Below are positions 58,545-64,000 of a DNA stretch of 64,000 nt, in pieces. The notes under the pieces are model-generated. The model was not told where the DNA came from and did not search any database. It saw only the letters and a program-made list of their open reading frames with translations. Within the stretch, counting starts at the first letter, position 1. Every line of letters begins with the position of its first letter. A program made the translations under genes and the position numbers. Source of the stretch: Ruminococcus sp. (lineage in GTDB: Bacteria; Bacillota; Clostridia; Oscillospirales; Ruminococcaceae); contig NZ_JAILMR010000129.1 of NCBI RefSeq assembly GCF_024692365.1, positions 1 through 64,000 on the forward strand, given 5' to 3'.

Positions 58545-58575
58545 AGAATGCCAAGGAAAAGAGCCTTGGCATTCT
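58545..58575. repeat. Dispersed palindromic element, copy E (ends only)
   Basis: Perfect 12-bp inverted repeat AGAATGCCAAGG / CCTTGGCATTCT with a 7-nt loop, followed by ATCCC as at copy C. It looks like the two ends of the element with nothing between them. Confidence 0.75.
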
Positions 58576-58680
58576 ATCCCCCTACTGACTTATTTTATTC
58601 CCTAATTGCGGTTTTTAATTATTTCCGAATTATTATTTCGCTCTAAAATTCTCTTTCCTGAGATTTTTTCTTAAATAATA

Positions 58681-58709
58681 TTGAAAAATTTCCAGAAATG
58701 TGCTATAAT
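58681..58709 (+). promoter_or_regulatory. Promoter of the sensor-EAL fusion gene
   Basis: TTGAAA (58681-58686) and TATAAT (58704-58709) with a 17-nt spacer, about 43 nt before the ATG at 58753. Confidence 0.78.
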
Positions 58710-58752
58710 TTATATTAAATACATACAACAAGCCCGAACAGAGGTTTTGATA

Positions 58753-61700
58753 ATGACTAACAACAGAAAACATATCGCTTTATTTGTCGGACAGGCTGAC
58801 GAAAGCTATCAGAGCAGATTCATTTCAGGTTTCCTGAAAAGCGCTTTTGCTCTTGATATGGACGTTTGCGTGTTTTCGATGTATCATAAATATCAGAATA
58901 CGGCTATACGTGAAAAGGGCGAATCCAACATATTCACACTTATGCGCCCCGAATTATTTGACGGCGCGGTGGTGCTTGCGGATACTATCCAGACGGCGGG
59001 GGCAGCGGAAGAGTTGGACGAATGGCTGCATGAGAATTTCCACAGGGACGTTCTGATGATAGAATCACGGAGCAAATATTTTCCCAGCGTTTACACCGAT
59101 TGTCGGGAGTCCATAGAGTCCCTGATAAGCCATCTTGTGAAGGTGCATGGTGCGAGAGATATCGCTTTTCTCTGCGGAAAACAGTGGCACGAACACTCGC
59201 AGCAGCGTTTGCGGGCGGTGGAGTCTGCGCTGAAAAAGCATGGGCTTCCTCTGCCTGATGACAGGGTGATATACGGCGATTTCTGGTATCTCAGCGGTGA
59301 GATGTTCGCTGACAGGTTGATTTCAGGTGGCAAAAAGCTGCCAGATGCTGTTATATGTGCAAACGACTGCATGGCTATCGGTCTTTGTCAGGCTTTTGAG
59401 GAGAGGGGCATATCCGTGCCCGATGATATTGCGGTTGTCAGCTATGATTCGACCGTTGAGGGGCAGACTTCGCCTAAGGCGGTGACTTCTGCGTTTATTC
59501 CTGCGGAAGAACTGGGCGAGTATTCGGCGGGGTACATGGCTGACAGGTTTGCAGGGCGGGAAACTCCCGAATTTTATGCGAAGCCAAGGCTTTTCATGGG
59601 TGAAAGCTGCGGCTGTCCTCACAGCGATCCCCCCGAGATAAGCATACGCAGAACCGAGTGGGGAACTGTTATATCTCAGGAGGGCTTTGATTCGGTAAAC
59701 AACACGATGGCTGACGACCTGCTTTCTCAGACCGACCTTTCGGAGTTTTGCGGGACGGTATACTCCTATGCTTTTCAGCTTGGGGCTGAGAATTTTCATC
59801 TCTGTCTTGGTGATATGTGGCGGTACATGGGCAAAAGCAGTGATGTTCATTACGGCAACGACGGCTATCCCGACAAGATGATATATGCAGTCAGGTTCAA
59901 CAAAAGCTTCAAGGACGGCATTGCGGGGCTTGATGTGACTTTTGACAGCAGCAAACTTCTTCCTGACCTTTTTGATGAACGCGAAAAGCCGAGGGCTGTG
60001 TTCTTCACGCCTGTTTTTTCGGAGAATGCCTGTTTCGGGTATGCGGCGGTGGAGTACGGCGACAAGGCGAGAAGCTATGATGAAGTTTACAGAAAATGGA
60101 TAATGCTGGTGGCTAAGGGTCTTGAAGCACTTCGGAGATATCTTGAAGCGAACCGAATACAGGAACAGCTGAACAATCTGAAAAGCTCGAAGTTTGCGGC
60201 GATAAATGCGGCTTATGAAAATCTGGATAGTGAGGAAAAAGAGGATTATCAGCTTGTTACGAAGATACTGGACGACAATCTTTTTACATACAAATTTCAG
60301 CCGATAGTCAGCACAAAGGACGGTTCGATATTTTCATACGAGGCGCTTATGCGGTCGGATACGGAGAGAAATATCCCGCCGCTGACGATAGTAAAGTATG
60401 CAGATATGCAGCACAGGCTGGTGGACATCGAGCGGTCTACATTCATGAACGTGCTGGATATTGTTGAGAATAATGTGGAAAAGCTGGGCAGGGCTAAGAT
60501 ATTTATAAACAGCATACCCGGCATACAGCTTGAAGACGATGACCTTAAAATCGTTGAGGGCTACCTTGAAAAGCTTTCGGACACAGTGGTGGTAGAACTT
60601 ACCGAAGAAGCCGAGTTGGGTGACGAGGAACTTGAAAGGCTGAAAGGGATACTTCAGCGGCACAATATAAAGATAGCCGTTGATGATTACGGCGCAGGAT
60701 ATTCAAACGTAAACAACTTGCTGAGGTATATGCCGAACTTCGTGAAGATAGACAGGGCGCTTATCAGCGAGATACAGATAAAGCCCCAGAAACAGCACTT
60801 TGTAAAGGACATAATAAACTTCTGCCATGAAAATGACATACTCGCTTTGGCGGAGGGTGTTGAGACTTCGGACGAACTGCGTGTTGCCATAATCCTCGGG
60901 GCTGACCTGATACAGGGTTTTTACACGGGCAAGCCTTCAAGTGAATTTGTGGGGGAGATAAATGAGAATGTCCGCAAAGAGATAGTTTCGTACCACACCG
61001 AATTTGTGGCGGTGGACAATGTTCAGCGGTACATCGCGGGTAAGACGAACCGTGTTTCGCTTTCTTCTCTTACCAAGGAAAGCATATCGGAGATAGTTGT
61101 AGGCAAGGGTGCTATGATATACAAGGATATCACGCTTTACGGCACTCCCGGCGCAAAATCGAAGATGCATATCAGCATTGCGAACGGCTACAAGGGCAGG
61201 ATAACGCTGGAAAACATCACCCTGACCAACAGCAGCAAATGTCCTGCCATAAAAGTGGGTGAGTATTCAGATGTGACGGTGGTGCTTTCGGGCGACAATG
61301 TATTGATGAATTCGGGCATAATCGTTCCGCAAAGTTCAAAGCTGACCATTGAGGGTGACGGCAATATGGTAGTAGTGCTGAACTCTCCCGAATTTTTCGG
61401 CATAGGAAATCTTCCCGACAAAGCGGCGGGCGAGTTGATATTCGCACAAAGCGGCACTATCGAGATAAAGGGTCACGGAAGCACCGGGGTATGTATCGGC
61501 GGCGGCAACGGCGGAAAGATACGAATGTTCAGCGGGCAGTACATACTCAGCACCAACGGCAGCAGGACGGTGGGCATAGGTTCGCTTTCGGGGGACGCTA
61601 ATGTACTTGCCGACAGCAGTAACATCATCATTGATTTTAACTCGCAGGAGGGTGCTGCCATCGGTTCTGTGACGGGAAGTTCAAAGATATCCATATCAAA

Positions 61701-62094
61701 ATGTTCCTTCAAGCTTCGGGGTGACGGTTCGGAGATAGTGGGACTGGGTTCGCTGAGGGGCGAAAATGCACAGGTATCGGTGGATATTTCAAGCCTGAAC
61801 ATGGATATCGGCGGTATATCACTGACGGGAATAGGCGCACTTAGGGGCACAACAAGGTGCGAGATGTCTTCGACTGTAATCAAGTTCATACTTTCGGGTG
61901 TGGATTCGCTGGCTGTGGGTGGATATTCAGAGGACACCTTTATAAGAATGAACAGGTGCGATGCAAAGTGGGACATCAGGAACAATCTTGATACGGACTG
62001 CTTTGCAGATGATGAGAATTTCAGGATAATTAACGGCAGCGGCAGGTTCATCGTGAACGGCAGGGAGATAATGCGCAAAAACAGCAGCGAGTGA
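58753..62094 (+). CDS. LacI-type sugar sensor / EAL phosphodiesterase / beta-helix fusion
   Basis: Soluble protein of 1113 residues with no signal peptide or membrane segment, probably cytoplasmic. The ATG at 58753 was chosen because the longer frame begins inside the promoter. Order: LacI/XylR-type ligand-binding domain without a DNA-binding domain (about 8-300, ending MGESCGC), a GAF-like region (about 315-460), coiled coil, an EAL domain (about 510-750) and a C-terminal parallel beta-helix-like region (about 780-1080) with repeated GIGSLSG, AIGSVTG, GLGSLRG, GIGALRG turns. EAL residues are intact: EAL 530-532, VELTEE, DDYGAGYSN near 644, KID and AEGVE near 700. It should hydrolyse c-di-GMP under sugar control. 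The role of the helix is unknown. Confidence 0.82.
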   Translation: MTNNRKHIALFVGQADESYQSRFISGFLKSAFALDMDVCVFSMYHKYQNTAIREKGESNIFTLMRPELFDGAVVLADTIQTAGAAEELDEWLHENFHRDVLMIESRSKYFPSVYTDCRESIESLISHLVKVHGARDIAFLCGKQWHEHSQQRLRAVESALKKHGLPLPDDRVIYGDFWYLSGEMFADRLISGGKKLPDAVICANDCMAIGLCQAFEERGISVPDDIAVVSYDSTVEGQTSPKAVTSAFIPAEELGEYSAGYMADRFAGRETPEFYAKPRLFMGESCGCPHSDPPEISIRRTEWGTVISQEGFDSVNNTMADDLLSQTDLSEFCGTVYSYAFQLGAENFHLCLGDMWRYMGKSSDVHYGNDGYPDKMIYAVRFNKSFKDGIAGLDVTFDSSKLLPDLFDEREKPRAVFFTPVFSENACFGYAAVEYGDKARSYDEVYRKWIMLVAKGLEALRRYLEANRIQEQLNNLKSSKFAAINAAYENLDSEEKEDYQLVTKILDDNLFTYKFQPIVSTKDGSIFSYEALMRSDTERNIPPLTIVKYADMQHRLVDIERSTFMNVLDIVENNVEKLGRAKIFINSIPGIQLEDDDLKIVEGYLEKLSDTVVVELTEEAELGDEELERLKGILQRHNIKIAVDDYGAGYSNVNNLLRYMPNFVKIDRALISEIQIKPQKQHFVKDIINFCHENDILALAEGVETSDELRVAIILGADLIQGFYTGKPSSEFVGEINENVRKEIVSYHTEFVAVDNVQRYIAGKTNRVSLSSLTKESISEIVVGKGAMIYKDITLYGTPGAKSKMHISIANGYKGRITLENITLTNSSKCPAIKVGEYSDVTVVLSGDNVLMNSGIIVPQSSKLTIEGDGNMVVVLNSPEFFGIGNLPDKAAGELIFAQSGTIEIKGHGSTGVCIGGGNGGKIRMFSGQYILSTNGSRTVGIGSLSGDANVLADSSNIIIDFNSQEGAAIGSVTGSSKISISKCSFKLRGDGSEIVGLGSLRGENAQVSVDISSLNMDIGGISLTGIGALRGTTRCEMSSTVIKFILSGVDSLAVGGYSEDTFIRMNRCDAKWDIRNNLDTDCFADDENFRIINGSGRFIVNGREIMRKNSSE

Positions 62095-62241
62095 ACCGTC
62101 GGCTTATCGGACAAGAGATGTCATCATCGCGGACAGATAATTTTGTTTTATTTGACAAGAATTAAATAGCAGAAACTTGTATTTTCAACTCACGGTTATT
62201 TAGTGATTATAACGAAGTTTCAAGGTTTTTTCACAAAATAC

Positions 62242-62270
62242 ATGACAAATCACTAATTATATGTTAAAAT
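62242..62270 (+). promoter_or_regulatory. Promoter of the FIST-domain gene
   Basis: ATGACA (62242-62247) and TAAAAT (62265-62270) with a 17-nt spacer, about 60 nt before the start codon. Confidence 0.6.
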
Positions 62271-62331
62271 TAGAGTAACATATTGCGGGGAAATTTTACC
62301 GCAGCAGGATAGATAACAAGGGGAAATTTTT

Positions 62332-64000
62332 ATGTTTACATGGAATTTCAGGTATGCTTCAAAAGCGCATCTTGCAGATACTTTCCAGCAGCTGAAGCTG
62401 GATCCGAAAAACGGAGATATACTTATAAGGATACACACGGCTATCCATCTTGAAGAAGAAGCGGTGGAACTTGCACGCTATATTTCACAGCTGCTGCCCG
62501 AAGCCCATATCTTCGGCACAAGTACCTCCGCGGCTATATGCTGGGGAAAACTTATACAGAACCAGTGTATAATCTCTGTAACACAGATGTCGAAAGGCAC
62601 CATAAGGACAGCCATGCTGCCCACATTCGAGGAGAATGGTCTGCCTATTACTTCTGATGCCCTTTGCATGGCTGTAAAGGAAGCTGTTATATCCGATGAT
62701 ACAAAGCTGATGCTGACTTTCCTGACGAGAAAGTATCTGGGCGTGTACAACTTTGTTGAAAAGAGCAATGTATATTTTCCCGGGGTGCAGATGATAGGCG
62801 GACTGGCGAACACTTCGGAGGTCAGCCTGAAAAAGTTCCTTGATTCGGGCTTTGTTTTCAACGAGAAGGGCTGGTCGAACCGTGCCATGATCGTGGCGGC
62901 GATAAGCGGTGCAGAGGTGGAGAGTTTCAGTTCCTGTGCAACCGGTGTTCAGGCGCTGGGCGAGGAACGTGAGATAACCGACACTTTCTGTTCCTGCATA
63001 CTTTCAATGGACGGCAAGGACGCAGCTAAGGAATACCGTCTGGGCATAGGTGATGAACTTACCGACAGACCCGAGATGACAAATCTTTTCCCTTATGTTT
63101 ATTCAGATGTAAGCGATATACCTATATTTGTACGTTTTTCGGAGAATCAGTCGCTGAATGATATTTTTGATAAAAGTGAACCTGTTATCGGCAAATTACA
63201 GGAAATGTATCCCGATAAGGATTATGACACAAAGTGTGAGAGGATATGTGCGAACCACAATGTAACTGCGGGCAAAAAGATCAGGCGTGCATTTATATAT
63301 GACCGCAAGGTAATTGCGGACAACCGTTCCCTGTTCAGAAGGATAGAGAATTTCGAGAAAGCTGAAACGCTGTTCGGTTACTCCTGCATAGCGCGTTCGA
63401 TGATATACTCAAACTGCGTAAAATGGGAGCTTTCAGCGTATGAGAACTCGAATATGTGCGGCTGTATCACTGAGGGTGAGATAGCCCATGTTGACGGCAG
63501 GAACACTTTTGCAAACTGTTCATTCGTTGTTTCGGTAATAGGCGAATCGCCTGCTACACAGGAGTACAATCCTTATGCGTTCTCCCACACGGATTCTCTG
63601 GTGGCTGACAACAGAGAACTGCTGAACTATCTTTATGACATCGAAAACAAGCTGAATGCCAACGAAGCTTTCTCTGCGGCAGACAGCTTAAAAGCCTTTG
63701 TGCGGGACGTTGAACTGAAGATGCTGTATTCGGATACGGAAGAACTGCCTAATGCCGCTGCCATGAATATGGACATAAAGCTGAAAGGCTATGACCGCAT
63801 CTGCATGATAAACGTGTATGAGACTTATGCGATGAACACAGCGTTCACCACCGCGATAGTTGACCTTACCTACAAGAGTTATCTGACGAAGTGCATGGGT
63901 TTTGCAAAGCGTAAGGGATACAAGGTTTACCATATCAAGGACTGGAACATCGCAATCGGTGCGCCCTCGTATATGTTCGCCCTTTCGGAATTTGTCAGCG
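62332..64000 (+). CDS. FIST-domain sensory protein, 3' end outside window
   Basis: Open reading frame starting at ATG 62332 (MFTWNFRYASKAHLADTF) behind AAGGGGAAA and running off the window after 556 codons. Residues of about 10-205 resemble a FIST_N domain (ILIRIHTAIHLEE, PEAHIFGTSTSAAICWG, MIGGLANTS) and about 215-390 FIST_C (YRLGIGDELTD, GYSCIARSMIY, CGCITEGEIAH), a pair thought to bind small ligands such as amino acids. A coiled-coil-like segment and a GGDEF-like fold (about 470 onward, YDRICMINVYETYAMNT) follow, so a c-di-GMP output domain may lie past the edge. It is next to an EAL gene on the same strand. Confidence 0.72.
   Translation, partial: MFTWNFRYASKAHLADTFQQLKLDPKNGDILIRIHTAIHLEEEAVELARYISQLLPEAHIFGTSTSAAICWGKLIQNQCIISVTQMSKGTIRTAMLPTFEENGLPITSDALCMAVKEAVISDDTKLMLTFLTRKYLGVYNFVEKSNVYFPGVQMIGGLANTSEVSLKKFLDSGFVFNEKGWSNRAMIVAAISGAEVESFSSCATGVQALGEEREITDTFCSCILSMDGKDAAKEYRLGIGDELTDRPEMTNLFPYVYSDVSDIPIFVRFSENQSLNDIFDKSEPVIGKLQEMYPDKDYDTKCERICANHNVTAGKKIRRAFIYDRKVIADNRSLFRRIENFEKAETLFGYSCIARSMIYSNCVKWELSAYENSNMCGCITEGEIAHVDGRNTFANCSFVVSVIGESPATQEYNPYAFSHTDSLVADNRELLNYLYDIENKLNANEAFSAADSLKAFVRDVELKMLYSDTEELPNAAAMNMDIKLKGYDRICMINVYETYAMNTAFTTAIVDLTYKSYLTKCMGFAKRKGYKVYHIKDWNIAIGAPSYMFALSEFVS

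Noticed and set aside
1-64000. CRISPR arrays, tRNA or rRNA genes
   Set aside because: No regularly spaced direct repeats of 25-40 nt and no cloverleaf or rRNA-like sequence were noticed. Short tRNA genes could still be missed by eye.
1-64000. Insertion sequences or prophage genes
   Set aside because: No transposase, integrase or phage structural protein is seen; the only mobile-like items are the ORF-less palindromic repeats.

Overview
The window looks like a chromosomal segment of a fibre-degrading rumen Clostridium-group bacterium, most likely Ruminococcus albus or a close relative. The evidence is a cluster of secreted cellulases and xylanases with the FN3-like C-terminal module typical of R. 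albus (CBM37/X-type), dockerin-bearing proteins, cellobiose phosphorylase, a Gram-positive type IV pilus locus, and strong AGGAGG-type ribosome binding sites with TTGACA/TATAAT promoters. The species call is inference from protein families; no database was searched.

Layout. 1-1170: 3'-truncated GH5 endoglucanase (minus). 1423-6743: a Bce-type peptide-sensing module (minus): response regulator, intramembrane-sensing kinase, two small membrane proteins each behind its own BceR-like box, ABC ATPase and FtsX-type permease. 6893-22362: secreted fibre-degradation block (minus): GH9 with CBM4, GH9-CBM3c, a large surface protein, GH11-CE4 xylanase/deacetylase, and two paralogous dockerin proteins of unknown function. 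22869-27224: parE-parC-like topoisomerase genes (plus). 27330-40379: type IV pilus genes pilT, pilB, pilD (plus strand), three very large prepilin-like proteins, pilO-like, a pilM-pilN fusion and pilC. 40678-43397: unknown membrane protein and recG. 43771-48476: a lipoprotein, GH94 cellobiose phosphorylase and two paralogous small exported proteins. 48624-50914: amino-acid ABC importer. 51057-54613: LuxR-type two-component operon with an extra degenerate 7TM sensor. 54728-55430: an ORF-less palindrome-rich element. 55511-57001: GT-C membrane protein. 57491-58480: ddh. 58753-62094: a sugar-sensor/EAL/beta-helix fusion. 62332 to the end: an incomplete FIST-domain protein.

How it fits together. 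Secreted GH5/GH9/GH11 enzymes cut cellulose and xylan, the pili plausibly hold the cell on fibre, and GH94 phosphorolyses imported cellobiose. Four glycoside hydrolase promoters share an 8-bp TAAWCGTT element just upstream of their -35 boxes, suggesting common control. The c-di-GMP phosphodiesterase-like fusion could link sugar sensing to attachment.

Most unusual items: the LacI-type-sensor/EAL/beta-helix fusion; the dispersed palindromic element family with its 700-bp composite copy; twin BceR-like operators with identical promoter geometry; the shared cellulase promoter motif; the structured leader of the xylanase gene; and a 28-nt leader sequence shared by GH94 and its upstream neighbour.
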